Shown here: positions 33,090 through 44,530 of the stretch, in pieces
Layout: every line of letters starts with the position of its first letter
Numbering within the stretch: position 1 is the stretch's first letter
NCBI GenBank assembly: GCA_963971405.1
Contig: OZ020487.1
Location: 10,203,344 to 10,267,343, forward strand
Length of the DNA: 64,000 bases
Direction of reading: 5' to 3'
Origin: Psococerastis gibbosa
Taxonomy: Eukaryota > Arthropoda > Insecta > Psocodea > Psocidae
Made by a program: the position numbers and the translations under genes
Notes under the pieces: generated by a model
Seen by the model: the letters and a program-made list of their open reading frames with translations, nothing else
What the model was told of the DNA's origin: nothing
Databases searched by the model: none

Positions 33090-36000
33090 CTGAAACATCT
33101 GTTAAGGATTAAACCATGAAACAATTGCCCGAATAGAGTGGGATTACTATTAGACTCGAAGTCACCTATCCTATGGTACCCGGACCATAGCAAAGCAAAA
33201 CAGGACGTGGTGCAGGTACCAGTACAGGTACAGGGGGAGCTAAGAAAAGTGCAACCATGAAAGAGACGAATCCCCTCAGGTCCTAGCCCTTCAAAAAGGA
33301 AAAAGGTCTTGAGGAACAAAGAAGTGGTAATACTCAGCAGGGGGCAAAATAGGCTAAGTGCATACACAAAAACAAATGGGTTGTTTAAAGCACCTATCAA
33401 AACGTTTAGTCTCGTAGTTGGATCAAATGATCATTGTTACATGATAATTGATCAAATGTCCCGTCTTTCCTTTAGTCTGGAATTAATTAACCTACAGGTT
33501 ACTGTTGTAGCTATACGTATTAAAGGATACAGACAGCACGAAGAGCCTCCCAGTCGGATGCGAAGCGGACAAGTCCCAACTTGCCGCGCATTTCTGCGAA
33601 CTTGATGTCACCTGCGTCTCGGAACTGTTCTTTCAGCTCCTGCCACGTGTAATTGTGTGGCAACTGAAAGGGAAACAGATACATGCGACTTTAGTTTATA
33701 CATAATCCATTTTCTATTATGTGTCTTGCTTGGAACAAAAGCCAACTATAGAAACAATTGCAGATATATGCTAACAGAATAGGTCCAAAGAAAAGGCTAG
33801 GAGAAAGAGAGAGGTGGTGCAATGTACTTCGGACCAAGAAACATTAAAATCAGGCGATACGATTTACTATAAAAACCAAATCATATGCTACTAGTCCTTT
33901 CTGAAGTTAAACAATGTAAATTATTGCCCCAGTATTAAGGACTGTCAGCCTGGAAAGATGGGCAATTATTGCCCTTAACTTAACTTCCTGTGAGGCCAAG
34001 AAGATGGCCACCCAACTATCAATTCCAAATTTTGTGTCCCAAGGTCAAGTGCGCAAAACCTCTGCTGTCAACCATGCTTGTCGAATTATTCATTTGCTTT
34101 CACTTTCCCATATTTTTTTTTTAATGTTGCAACCCTACAATACCCTCTACGATTGTCCCCTACCAGCTGTACTTAGCTTATGGTTATGCGCGATGCGATC
34201 TATTCTATTTTATTATCGTTGTTTCCTTCAAATTCAATTCAATGGTCGAAATTACATGGCTGAAAATGCGGTATCCATATGGTTATTATCTCAATCATAG
34301 CTAATTGTATAAATAAATGCCAGACGGCACAATACCAAAAACCCATGCGGGAATTATGTGAAGATGGTTTGTTTTTCGTGGTTATTCATCCGAACAATTT
34401 GGATCAACCTAACACTTACGTTGTCCACGATGACAGTGTCTGAGCTCTTGGGAACTGAATTATTTCTCGCTGGCGAATTTCCGCGGTCATTGAAGCTGTC
34501 TCTTGTTGACCCTGAAATATGAAATCAAATTAGTTACTTAAGGGGGCTACACGATAACGAACTTATTCATTGTTAGGAGGCTACTCCAACTTGCACGGTG
34601 CAATCAGCTCTGCCTCTTAGGTTCGTGTTTTATACCTTATGGCTAAGGAAATAACGAGACGGAGGAAGATATAACATTTACAAAACCGAGGTTTGTTGTC
34701 TGTCCTCAAACATGACCCTAGGCCAAGAGGAGCAAATGCTCTTTGGTTAGGCCTAGGGCGTAACAGTAGGTTTGCGTGCCTTAGGGTAGCTTGTAATCAT
34801 TTTAATGCAAAGTTTATTCTCAAGTTTAAATTTATCTGAATATTTTTTAAACAATCGCAGACTTTTTTGATGTGTATAATTTGTCTGGACGTTTCTGCAG
34901 TGACCCATGGATATTGTTTGGTACATTCGTCAGCAATTACAATTCCCCTTTGTCCTGTGTTGTGCATTTGGGTCTTAGTGTGAATGCCAATAAGTTCCTA
35001 GGTTTTCATTAGGCATGTAGCCTATGCGCTAGTGCCGCTTTACAAGAAATGAAGTGTACACTTACCTAATTCTATATCTTACGTCTTTATGTTTTAAGCA
35101 TGTTTCAAGGCATAGTTCTCATTGGCATTATCTTTTGAAAATGTATCTGTAAGGAATACTGGACGGCACCACCATCTAACAATGCATAACGTTATGATGC
35201 AGTATTCCTTACTGAGACTTTTCAAATTATATAAATTGCGATACCTAGCCATAGCAATCCTGGCCAATAAGTTGTGCACTGAGGTCTCGATTTTTAGTGG
35301 CACCATAATAGACTTCGAAGTCCGAATCTGGGAGGCTCAGTAACCACTGTCAACTGTTGCCATGTTCTTTTTTTTTATAAATCTAGATACCAGAATTTCT
35401 TACCCAGGGAATGCATCGTCACAGAGTTATTACTGTCATTTAACAGATTACTGCTGCCTAGGCCGGCGAGACTGGCAAAAGGGAGGTCACGAGACATGGA
35501 GTCATTGCGACTGGCAGCTAGTGAGTTGAGCGCGGAGGAGCTTAGGAGCCCGGCGTTGCCTGGGGCGAGCATTGCTGCGGCCTGCAACGCTGCCGCCGAA
35601 GGAGTGAGACCTGCCAATACACATGAAAACAAAAAATATAACAGGTCTCGTGGAATGGAATGTCCGTTTAGACCCGCTGCACACGGACCTTCAACGTATG
35701 TTAAAGCCAAATTTACGCCTATTACATTGTGTCGATGGTAAGCTTGTCTCAGCTTGTCCATTATCACTTTTGTACCCAGTGCAGGTTGACATCGAGGTCG
35801 TTTACCCTCATATGGAAACAAAACTGGTTAACGCCCTCAATATCAACCTTCACCGGCTGCAAGTGATAATGGACAAGCTGTGACAAGCTTACCATCGCCA
35901 CAATGTAGCAGGCGTAAACTTGACTTTACCAAGCTCAGATATGAGGCATGGAATGCCAGTGGCAGCTAGAGGGTTAATTAAACATAATTAAATTAAAAAT

Positions 36001-39000
36001 AATCAATTTTCATGAATAATGACTGAAAAATATTTATTTTGCGGAACCTTTCAGTGGATACTTTGGATACTTTCTAACATCAGGTATGTTTTAGGTGCCA
36101 AAATGGAGCAACAAAAAAATTATTATATGAATAAATTATGGATAATCCATAACCCTATGCATTGCATACATTACGGTGCCTACAGGCGCAAATTACACCG
36201 ACCTCGCATTTGATAGTGATCCAGATATTGACGTGGTATTAAAGACTGTCTTTAATGTCAGCTACCACGTCAATATCTGGATCACTATCAAATGCGAGGT
36301 CGGTGTAATTTGCGCCTAACGCTCTCGCCAATATGGCTATATAATTTAATAACATGTTATTTTGAATGCTTGTGTGAATTTTACCTAAGGTATGCCTTTC
36401 ACTCTTTTATTCAATGTTCTCTTTTTGTACCTAAAGTTCAAATATAGTGACTATTTATTTATACTAATAGATTAATAGGAAAGTCTTTACGGGTTCATTC
36501 GTACCAGTTCTGTTAATGTGTCAAAATGAAGACTATTTGCTACAGTATGCACGGGGTAACAGTTAACTTACCACCAATAGCTGCCGCTGTAAGAGGGTTA
36601 GACAAGGCTGCTGCCGCTGTAAGGGCAGAGAGACTGTTCTGCGGGGCAATTGGCTGCAAACTGTTGCTTTGTGCAGAGGGGTTGGCGTTGGGTAAATTCC
36701 TGGCAACGTCTTTAAGCGGGGCCCCATTCTGGCCGAGACCCATCCCGATGCTGTGCAGCCCCTCCGGGAGTCTGCCCCCCGACTCCTTTGTGTCCCGATC
36801 TAGACGGACAGTGATTCGCCTGTCGTAGAGTTGCTGGTTGTGTAGCATGGCTGAGGTCGTGAGTTATGGCAATATCGGCATTTTACAATTTTTTTATTTC
36901 GGGAGAGTATGTTAACCCGAACTAACAGAAGCGTTTCTTGCATTAAAGAAGTCTGCCCGTTTCGCAACATGATTGCTACGTTGATTTAGCATTTACTATT
37001 GCACTCGTGTATCCTTATCATGTAACTTTTTGCCGGAATTTTGGGAGAAAATACAATATACGAGTATGCCTCACCTGAGACTCGAACCCAGATTACCCGT
37101 ATGCAAACAATTTGATGAACATATCCGAATAGCCTCATCATTCGCCTCACCAAGTAACTTAATACTTGTGTTGAGTTACGTCACGTCTCCGAACCCATAT
37201 CGTGTATTACTTTTAATTTTGTTTGTATAACCTGTCACTGTTAATTCATCATCAAAGATTGACAAGTTATCTCAATCAAATCTGTAAATTCACAATATTA
37301 CTGCACAATAAAGTTAAAGGATACAGATAGCCTGAACACTCTCGACAGGATGGTCGTACTCGACCACCGCGAACCCGCGTGACTTGCCCTCAGCGTCAGT
37401 ATGTAGTTCCACCTCCCGCACTTTGCCCGCCAATTTGAACACCTCACGAAGCTTCTTCTCAGTAACCTTGTAGTCCAACTGAATAAGCACGAAAAGGAAA
37501 GTAAGAAAAGTGCCTACAAGAGTTACAAATCAGAAGAAAATTACAGGTTGGAGTCAGATTTGCTCCATCAGTTACAGTTCACATTGACTCACATCTGTCC
37601 TTGGCTATGCCATGCTTTCGCCTATTTCATTGCGTCAATTGTAAGCTTGTCCATTATCGCTTATAGCCGGTGTAGGTTGATATCGAGAACGTATAACAGA
37701 TTGCCAATGGCCAAAAATTCATACGGAGACAATACAAATAATGTCCGCAATCCATGGGGTCATTGGCATTGGACAAGGGGCCTATGGGCCACTATAAGTA
37801 GGCCCGGGTCCATAAAAAGTCCTTTAAATAAAGAATAAAAAAAACTACAGTCCAAGCAATTTGAACGCTGTGTACCTCAAAGACCGTGTCCACGTTAGAG
37901 ATTGCCTAAACCTGGCAGATAACCTGATTGGATTAGGCGATCGTTGAGCGAACTTGCGATGGTAAGACATACCAGTCACTAATAGGGCTTTACTAAATTC
38001 ACCATTGCATTCTTCGACCATATAATAATAATACTCAAGTTAAAATTTCCGAAGTACCAACTTAACATAAAATGAAGTCACACACTGGCAAAAGCACTCG
38101 GTTGACCAGGGTTCCTTGCAACATAGTCTCTGTGGTAGGTAACTGGTGAACAAATAAATCTTTTGCCAGCATAAATCTGGGCTGTGACGTCATCCGCTGG
38201 CAAAAGATAAACATAATGTTGGTACCCCAACTTTCTCATGCAGTGCATCTAGCATGTCGCGTCTAGAGTATTATAAGGTCTAAGTTTGCATTGACGAAAA
38301 AAAAAGAAAAAAAAAAGAAAACCAAAAATACAATAAAGCAGCATATTCGAACTCACATTAGCAATGAACACGCGGCACCCGAGGGGAGGTATAATGTTGA
38401 GACCGTCCAGAAAGGGTCTTGACAAGCCATATGTGTCGCCCCACTCCTGGTTCCTGTTGTTCATAGGTCCTACGTCCCGGTTGGACATTCCACCGCGGTT
38501 GTTTTTATCATCATTTCGGCCGTCACCACGGTTACGCAGCAGATTACCGTATTTGTCACGGGGGGCCCCGTAATCCTGAAAAAAATATTAACAAAAAAAA
38601 ACATTATACCAATAGTAGTCCATAGGCGTCATTTCATTCAGTTCACATAATAGTCTCCATATTACCTTGTAAAACATACTGTCACTTATTGTGAATAAAA
38701 CTTTACTAAGTTATTTTTTTTCACAATGAGTCATTATTCAATGAGAGGGTATATTATCAATATTACACAAAAATTTTGTCCTAAAATATTAATAGAATCT
38801 GTACGAGTGATGGTTTCCTATTTATCGGTACCGAGATAGATAATGTGAGTGATCCCTTTCATTAATTCTATCTACTTTTGGAGGGAAACCACGACAAATT
38901 GATTTTATGCAGTTTCCTTTTCCGATCATTGTCATAAGTGGTTGGCACATATCAATGTTATTATTGTGCCCCGATAGGCACCTGCCCCCCCCCCCCCCTC

Positions 39001-39489
39001 CTTCCCTCAGCCAAATAGTACTTCCGCCGCCTCTGCCAATAATCCTCTCTCTGCAGCTCATAGTACTTGTTGCTCTTGGCGTTCAACAACTTCTCCGACT
39101 CCCCAATACCACTCCCCCCTTACTTATCTCATTTCCCCCAGTAAACCTCACAATGATCCTCCTTTTTAACTCACCTCTTTCACAACAATTTTCCTGCCCT
39201 CCACATCAAACCGGTGCAATTTGTCAATTGCCTTCTTGGCATTCTCGGGCGTCTCAAACTCCACAATGCCACTCCCCTTACTCTTGTCGTTTTCATCGGT
39301 AAACAGCTCCACAAACCCCACGTCGCCGACCTCACGTCTGAACAGCGCCTTGACATCCTGCCAGCGGTACTCGTATGGCAAGTTCGACACGAAGACGCGA
39401 CAGTCCTCGCGACCCTGCTTGCTTGCGCGGGTTAACGGAGACCGGTCGCGGCCTCTATTGTCGTTACTGCGGTCGCGACTGCGATCCAT
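33034..39489 (-). CDS. HNRNPM: hnRNP M-type RNA-binding protein, complete, 8 coding exons
   Basis: Exons 39489-39175, 38575-38357, 37478-37325, 36850-36572, 35610-35404, 34511-34420, 33663-33531 and 33089-33034 join in matching phases to about 484 residues. There are three RRMs: RRM1 (residues about 30-105, RNP2 VFVSNL, RNP1 KGSGIVEF), RRM2 (about 172-250, VFIANL and RGFAVVEY) and RRM3 at the very C-terminus (VIVDNL and LGLVRFA). Two N-terminal RRMs, a Gly/Ala/Asn-rich linker and a terminal RRM3 are the hnRNP M / MYEF2 / fly Rumpelstiltskin plan: nuclear proteins that bind GU-rich RNA and affect splicing and mRNA localisation. The protein is shorter than human hnRNP M (about 730) because the Met-rich repeat block is absent. 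Two introns have U12-type signals. Confidence 0.92.
33531..33663 (-). CDS. HNRNPM: hnRNP M exon 7 (RRM3)
   Basis: 44 codons plus 1, from LPHNYTWQELKEQF to SDWEALRAV. The acceptor is CCCTTTCAG and the donor GTATCCTTTAA, an exact U12-type 5' splice site. The exon starts right after the RNP2 motif, as exon 3 does in RRM2. Confidence 0.88.
34420..34511 (-). CDS. HNRNPM: hnRNP M exon 6 (linker and RNP2 of RRM3)
   Basis: 30 codons ending SSDTVIVDN at donor GTAAGTGTTA. The first part is an Asn/Ser/Arg-rich linker. Acceptor TCATATTTCAG. Confidence 0.85.
35404..35610 (-). CDS. HNRNPM: hnRNP M exon 5 (linker)
   Basis: 69 residues rich in Ala, Ser, Leu and Asn (LTPSAAALQAAAMLAPGN at the start). Acceptor TGTATTGGCAG, donor GTAAGAAATT. 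Replaces the Met/Gly repeat region of the vertebrate protein. Confidence 0.82.
35709..35955. mobile_element. Two R2 copies head to head, intron 4 of hnRNP M
   Basis: The plus half (35709-35790) reads ATTGTGTCGATGGTAAGC and CTCAGCTTGTCCATTATC. The minus half (35805-35955) is its mirror, ending CTTGACTTTACCAAGCTC. The copies are diverged at about the 15-20% level by eye. The palindrome sits between the exons ending at 36572 and starting at 35610. Confidence 0.6.
36184..36318. mobile_element. Short inverted-repeat element, copy g (near-perfect hairpin)
   Basis: 135 bp. AGGCGCAAATTACACCGACC at 36184 is mirrored by GGTCGGTGTAATTTGCGCCT, and GATATTGACGTGGTA by TACCACGTCAATATC, with only a short loop. 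It has the family's GTGGTA...TACCAC segment but a TTACACCG end in place of TTCCACCG. Lies in hnRNP M intron 4. Confidence 0.85.
36572..36850 (-). CDS. HNRNPM: hnRNP M exon 4 (end of RRM2, linker)
   Basis: Completes RRM2 (MLHNQQLYDRRITVRLD) and continues into a Gly/Asn/Ala linker. The acceptor is CGACCTCAG, with a U12 branch-like CCATAAC about 13 bases upstream of the AG. The donor is GTAAGTTAAC. Confidence 0.87.
37045..37190 (-). mobile_element. SINE family 2, copy 3 (with B-box)
   Basis: The minus strand shows GTAACTCAACACAAGTATTA, GGTGAGGCGAATGATGAGG, GTTCATCAAATTGTTTGCAT and an excellent B-box, GGGTTCGAGTC, then AGGTGAGGCATACTCG. The most complete copy of the family here. Lies in hnRNP M intron 3. 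Confidence 0.55.
37325..37478 (-). CDS. HNRNPM: hnRNP M exon 3 (RRM2 core)
   Basis: 51 codons plus 1, from LDYKVTEKKLREVFKLAGK to RGFAVVEYDHPVESVQAI. The donor is GTATCCTTTAA, the exact U12-type site seen again after exon 7. Confidence 0.9.
37565..37842 (+). mobile_element. Dispersed element R2, copy 4 (most complete)
   Basis: Runs from about CACATCTGTCCTTGGCTATG through GTCAATTGTAAGCTTGTCC, CCAATGGCCAAAAATTCATA and CCATGGGGTCATTGGCATTG to GGTCCATAAAAAGTCCTTTA and an A-rich tail at 37832-37848. The A-rich tail suggests a retroposon. Just outside hnRNP M exon 3, in intron 2. Confidence 0.6.
38357..38575 (-). CDS. HNRNPM: hnRNP M exon 2 (Arg/Asn linker and RNP2 of RRM2)
   Basis: 73 codons in phase 0. 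A charged linker with RNRGDGRNDDKNNRGG is followed by YGLSRPFLDGLN, the family's conserved lead-in to RRM2, and CRVFIAN. Acceptor TTTTTTCAG, donor GTGAGTTCGA. Confidence 0.9.
38984..39003. repeat. C run and pyrimidine-rich tract in intron 1
   Basis: A run of C followed by TCCTTCCCTC and more pyrimidine-rich sequence up to 39180, upstream (plus) of the first coding exon. Long frames across it are shadows. Confidence 0.5.
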
Positions 39490-39499
39490 GTTGCCGCGA
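39175..39499 (-). CDS. HNRNPM: hnRNP M first coding exon (RRM1)
   Basis: The acceptor TTTATTTCCAG ends at 39500, then 10 nt lead to the ATG at 39489, so a noncoding first exon lies upstream, probably near 41.9-42.0 kb. 105 codons: an Arg/Asp/Ser-rich N-terminus (MDRSRDRSNDNRGRDRSP), then a whole RRM1 ending at VVKE and donor GTGAGTTAAA. Confidence 0.92.
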
Positions 39500-42000
39500 C
39501 TGGAAATAAAATGAAATTATGCGGCGTAATCGTGTTATAATGCACTGCAAAAATGCATTAAATTAATTAATAAATGTGTTTATTTATGGAATGCAAATGC
39601 CATGTAAATAATTATTTAAATGGTAAAGTTCTATTTGAGCTACCTCGGTGGCTATATAGAGCCGGACTGTTTGAAGTGAGCCCCAAGGGGATAGGAAAGT
39701 GGTGGGGCTTTGGGAAGGGCAAATATATGGGGAAGAAGCTAAAATGAAGCATAAAATTTATATAATTTCCACAAGCTTACCTTAATTATTATTATTTATT
39801 TAAAGACAAGTTGGTAAATTATTGCATCTGCGTCAAAACCAGCGGATGAATAACAAACAATCATATCGTTTACGTAGGGGCCTCGTAAGATTTTTGGGCC
39901 CATTCTCAGGTACATACCCAACCAATAAATACATTATATGACGTTATTTCCCTAGATTTCTATACGAAAGAGGTTCATTCTGATTTTGATGTAGGCTTGG
40001 CAAGTTGGCAACAACTTATAGTTTTGAACGCCTCATACTTTATAATTTATCCATGCGGTTCTCGTTCGTGTTTAATGTATTTCAATTTATAATATTTTTT
40101 CTTTCCTATTTATAAAAGTTTATATATAGATAATAGAAGTCCTTCCGTGTTTAGTGTTTAGTTTAATAAGGCGCCCATTCCACCGACCGTCTAGGGCTAT
40201 TTACAAAAACGGTGACGTGGTAGCAGACATTCAAGACTTAGGTGGCGTTTCCACCGACCTCGCATTGCAGAATGCAAATGACACTGACGGAAATTATAAT
40301 TTTTCTTTTTCTAGAAATCTATTTAAATGTTTGTACTTAACATATCCCATGACGCCATTTTTTAGTTTTAGTTTGTTTGTTTGTGATTTTACTGTATGAT
40401 CATTGATCAATTTTAACTATGGCATAGAGGAAAACAAACATTTTATTTGCATTCTGCAATGCGAGGTCGGTGGAAACCCCGCCTAAGTCTTGAATGTCTG
40501 CTACCACGTCACCGTTTTTGTAAATAGCCCTAGCCGGTCGGTGGAATGGGCGCCTATGTGAGAAGTGGAAACCCTTATGGAAAGATAACTTCCCATTTGC
40601 GAGACAACTTCCGTTTCAAGCAAGGAATTTTTCATTTGCATGCTCTGCCATGTTCCTTCCACTAAAAAAATAATAAATATAAATATATAATAATAAAAAT
40701 CTTCGGAAAGGCAGGCATGGCAGGACTGCCTCTTCTACATAAGACGCTGCAGCCTTCTATAATGACTTTTTCTGTGTATATTTTCCACCGCCTTGTAAAA
40801 AAAGTGGCAAATTTAGAAAATTTGGTTTATGATAGGCCTTATAAGTAATAGCCATAATTTTCACCCTGCACACATCACACCTCTTCTCATTTTTAAACTC
40901 TATTTTCCTAAAACTTAGTTTCTTTAGTACTACGGCAAGATATTTACTGAAGGGAGAGGTCTCAAAATATTGTATGTAAACAATAAATGGCTGTCGAAGG
41001 AAATTGAGAATCATAAATATTATTACTTCTGACAACACCGGTGAAGGGCAATAATGCACTTTTATTCAATAGTTGTAAATGTGAGGCAATAGAGGAAAGT
41101 GTGGGATGTACTAGTAATATCTAATTAATTGCAGTTTGCCGAAAAAACAATAGTGCACACCACACCAACCCCATTCAGAACCACAGCATTATAAAGATAG
41201 ATTTGTAAACAAAAACATCACCGCACTCCAACTTTCAATATTAAAAAAGTACACATTTGATGTAACTCAAAAAGTATTCTTGACCGACCTTTAAATTGTA
41301 TACGATTTTATTAGGGGTAGCTAAACTGAACCTTTACCAGGAAAAGTATTATTATTACCACTCTTATTATTAATCGTACAATATTACGCTAATAATAGAT
41401 AATATATATATATACATTCATAGTATATAATATAATAATATGTTCAACTGATTTCGCCAACGTCCAAGAGGAAAGGTGGATGTAGTGAATTCGTATAACT
41501 TAAAGCCAAATGTTTAAATACTAACAATAGAAGTTATCAAATTAATCGCCTCCGACTTTGTGCTAGTTTTACATTTTAACAAGTATACAACTGACATAAT
41601 ACACAAAATATTTCACAAGACCATAAATTCATGGTAGGTAAATATATAAATTAAAACTTTTATTTGTAAAATATTAATGCTCACCTTAATTGTGTTAAAT
41701 AACGTTAATAATACTTAATTTTGTCTATAACACAGTTAACAAGCCGCAAGTACCGAAAATGAAGCGGTAAAACAAGATTAGTAACCCGAGATCGTAAAGT
41801 CTTTACCTTGTATACATACAGGTTATTACACTAATTTACAAATCTAGAAATACATACCGTGTAAAAATCTCATCATTCCCGGAATTTCGACTCATTTAAA
41901 ATGTGATTTAAAGTCAAGTCTTTAAAAATATTAGTAGCAGCCACAGCAAACACAATATTCTTGAGAAAATGGCGACTTTCTAGACAGCAGGAGTGCCAAC
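39500..42000. other. hnRNP M 5' region / first intron
   Basis: No coding exon was recognised. It holds inverted-repeat element c (40169-40555) and an unrecognised 100-codon minus frame (41059-40757). A CpG-richer block at 41960-42060 is the best candidate for the noncoding first exon and promoter of hnRNP M. Confidence 0.4.
40169..40555. mobile_element. Short inverted-repeat element, copy c
   Basis: Ends AAGGCGCCCATTCCACCGAC and mirror GTCGGTGGAATGGGCGCCT. It has the same nested arms (GGTGACGTGGTAGCAGACAT, CTTAGGTGG) and the same core as 14462-14838, and over most of its length is visibly the same element. This is the best-preserved copy of that subfamily. Confidence 0.88.
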
Positions 42001-42130
42001 GCCCAACAACGCGAGGAACGCGACGCGCGTGGTGACCTGAAAAACTACATTTTCATGTTGGCATCATGCGAAAACTTTCTGTTTTGGCGGTCGGCGGGTA
42101 TTTTAATTTTATGCGCTAGGCACGAAAACC
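41960..42130. promoter_or_regulatory. Possible bidirectional promoter
   Basis: A short CpG-rich island (AACGCGAGGAACGCGACGCG near 42011) between the likely hnRNP M first exon (minus) and a plus-strand exon candidate from 42131. There is no TATA box. Shared CpG promoters between divergent genes are common, but this is inference from composition and layout. Confidence 0.35.
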
Positions 42131-42330
42131 GTGCACTCTCGTGCGGTCGGCTCCATCGACAAGAATTCTTCTACTAGCCCTATGGCCAAAATGGAACAAG
42201 ACGCCGGCGACTCACGTGTACGGCCATTCGAGTGTACCAGGCCTTACCTGAATATCTTCAGCGTAGCCGCCAGCCTTGGCATAATTTTTGGCAGTGACTC
42301 GTTGGAGAAGCAGAAGTATATTTCACACAA
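42131..42330 (+). CDS. Candidate first exon, unassigned small protein
   Basis: Plus frame with ATGs at 42182 and 42191 reading MAKMEQDAGDSRVRPFEC then TRPYLNIFSVAASLGIIF, a charged start followed by a possible membrane segment. Codon use is GC-rich, unlike its surroundings. Possible donor GTATATTTCA near 42316. After 42366 the frame runs into inverted-repeat element h. On the other strand a CAG-GTAAGG donor occurs at 42248, so the strand is not certain. Confidence 0.35.
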
Positions 42331-42365
42331 ATTTTTATTTTATAGAGCTTTAATCCAACCTACTT

Positions 42366-42548
42366 TATGCGGCTATTCCACTTGTCAATATTCCGTCATT
42401 TATGCATCAATAATAAGTCTCTACCATATTATAACTTAATTTATAATAGATAAGTGAAGTATCCACCTATTAGTCTCCTTAAAGCAAAAATCTCATCAAA
42501 TATTGATGCACAAATTGCGGAATATTGACAAGTGGATTAGCGCCCTAA
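42366..42548. mobile_element. Short inverted-repeat element, copy h
   Basis: Ends TTATGCGGCTATTCCACTTG and mirror AAGTGGATTAGCGCCCTAA, with mutations in both outer arms. Core AACTTAATTTATAATAGATA and TAGTCTCCTTAA as in copy a, but a different subterminal arm (TCAATATTCCG). Confidence 0.75.
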
Positions 42549-42871
42549 TGGGCCTATGTATGTTCTTATGGAGCCTACAATATTGCACATAGGTACCACA
42601 CAGTTACTAATTATGACAGAATAATGTCATATTGATAGTACCAATTATTTTTTCTTATTATAACTTAGGCCTATAAGCTACAACTAAGTACTTATCAACT
42701 TAACCTTTAAGCAAGTCTTACCATTATATTATTAATATTAAATGAAGTATTTTTGTGCATTTAACTGGCCAACTCTACGGTGCAGTCAAAATTAATTTGT
42801 ATTTGGCCCATTTGTTTCAGATACATTAAACCAAAAATAATTCCTAAATTTAAGCATAGCCTATGCTATGC

Positions 42872-43002
42872 AAGGCCGTAGCCAGTTTTCTTTTTCGGGG
42901 AGGTTTTCAAAAATTTCATTGGATATTACATAGTAATTTTTATTTTTCCTCTTAAAATCCGATTGTATCTAGTGTCAAGCCATTTCATTTGGGGGGTGGG
43001 GG
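42872..43002. mobile_element. GGCCGTAGCC element, partial copy
   Basis: AAGGCCGTAGCCAGTTTTCT, ATTGGATATTACATAGTAAT and CTTAAAATCCGATTGTATCT run colinear with the complete copy at 52232-52401 (reverse complement), then end in a G run. The right end is missing. Confidence 0.7.
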
Positions 43003-43940
43003 GCCTTGATGCTATGCTATTCATAAAATTACCCATGAGATTCGGTACCTATTGAAGAAACTGCTGATATTAGCAGATTCGGAGGACTTTCTAATGTTCC
43101 TATGATTAAAAAATATCAATGGTAAAGTTGATTACCTACAATGGAAAATTAATGCATTCTTGAACAAGGAAAATAATGCATCGATCAATATCATGTTTAA
43201 ACATAAAAAATTATATTGCTTAATGGTGGAACCTCGAGAAAAATTTAAATAATTACTCCGTTTCATCATTACATTCTAATACAATATTGAACTAAGTACA
43301 GAGAGCTCACGCAAGAGTGTGGTAAAACCCCAAATACAATCGTAGATGGCCACAGTATCATTGTAGCCTCTGAAAAGGAGCTGCTAGTTTCAATCTTTTA
43401 CTATGTTTTCATGGTCTCAATTTCAAAGTCATATAAATCGTCAAAATTGGGTCAATGTAGCCTATTGTACCGAAACCAGAGATTTTTCCAGGGGGGAGGG
43501 GGTCATCGGCCAAAATATGGGGGATGGCGAGTGTAATTTCCTATATTAGCCTATATAATACGAGTATAAGGATTTTGAAATACAGAATATACGTTCTAAG
43601 AGAAAATAACTTAAACTATAATTATAACTAAACGGGAAAGGACAGGAGGCAGGAGCTTTGTATTTGTTGGACTATACCTAGACCGGCCCTGGCCAATCGT
43701 AAGGGTGAGGCGAAATCGGTTCCACTCACTCCACTGGGGAAATGTTTGAAAAAACTGGCCCGAAATATTTTTACGCATTTTGGTGTAGCAGTAACATTTA
43801 TATTTTACAGTAGGCCTAATAAAAAGTACCTTCACTAATATTTCGATAGGCTTAAAAGTTTGTCGATTCTGTCTAGTGCTTATTACCCAATTTTCCAGGG
43901 TGGTCATGACCCCCCAATCCGCCACTGCCTACATTAGAAT

Positions 43941-44049
43941 AGGACCGCCTGCTTTACATGCCTTCCGAAGCATGGCCAGAAAATGTAGGTAATGTGAGAC
44001 TCGAACCACCAACCTTTCGGGTGAAAGTCAGAGGCCGTACCACTAGAAC
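43941..44049 (-). mobile_element. tRNA-derived SINE family 1, copy 2 (partial)
   Basis: Head with GGTTCGAGTCTCACATTACC and body to GTAAAGCAGGCGGTCC. The 3' third is missing. Confidence 0.7.
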
Positions 44050-44530
44050 CTTAAAACAATACTACTTTTAGTACATTGTTAACGAATAAAAAAAATCATC
44101 TTGTTCAAAGCATGTACAAGTTTGACGACTTAAATGACTGTAAATATGTGAAACCTATAAACCAATTGCACCAAGAGCAGCCCCCAAATATTTTATAAGC
44201 AGATACATAATGGTTTTAGCAAGCATTCAATCAGTAAACCTTCCTACCATAAGCGAGTGATTAGAATATTTTAAAAATAGCCTAGGCCTACATACATTTT
44301 AGAATAGTGAAGAATAAGAATTTAAATAGTTTAGGAAAAATGAATTTTTTGATAATTAGAAAATAAGCGCGGCACTGACGCCGTACGCCCGGTACACACG
44401 GACGATTCTCACGCGATTTTCCGACGCCTTTTCCATCGTATCCTAAGGGCTAGCAGAAGATTTCTTGTCCATTTCAGAAGCTGACGTGAAGCGCGCGGTT
44501 TTCAGTGGGTTTGAAACAACCACTCACCAA

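Noticed and set aside
33090..33098. Extra nine bases as part of hnRNP M exon 8
   Set aside because: Would insert three residues into RRM3 and place the acceptor within two bases of the likely U12 branch point. The 33090 acceptor fits better.
38907..39514. Long plus-strand frames opposite hnRNP M exon 1
   Set aside because: Shadows of a GC-rich coding exon and a pyrimidine tract, with no family match.
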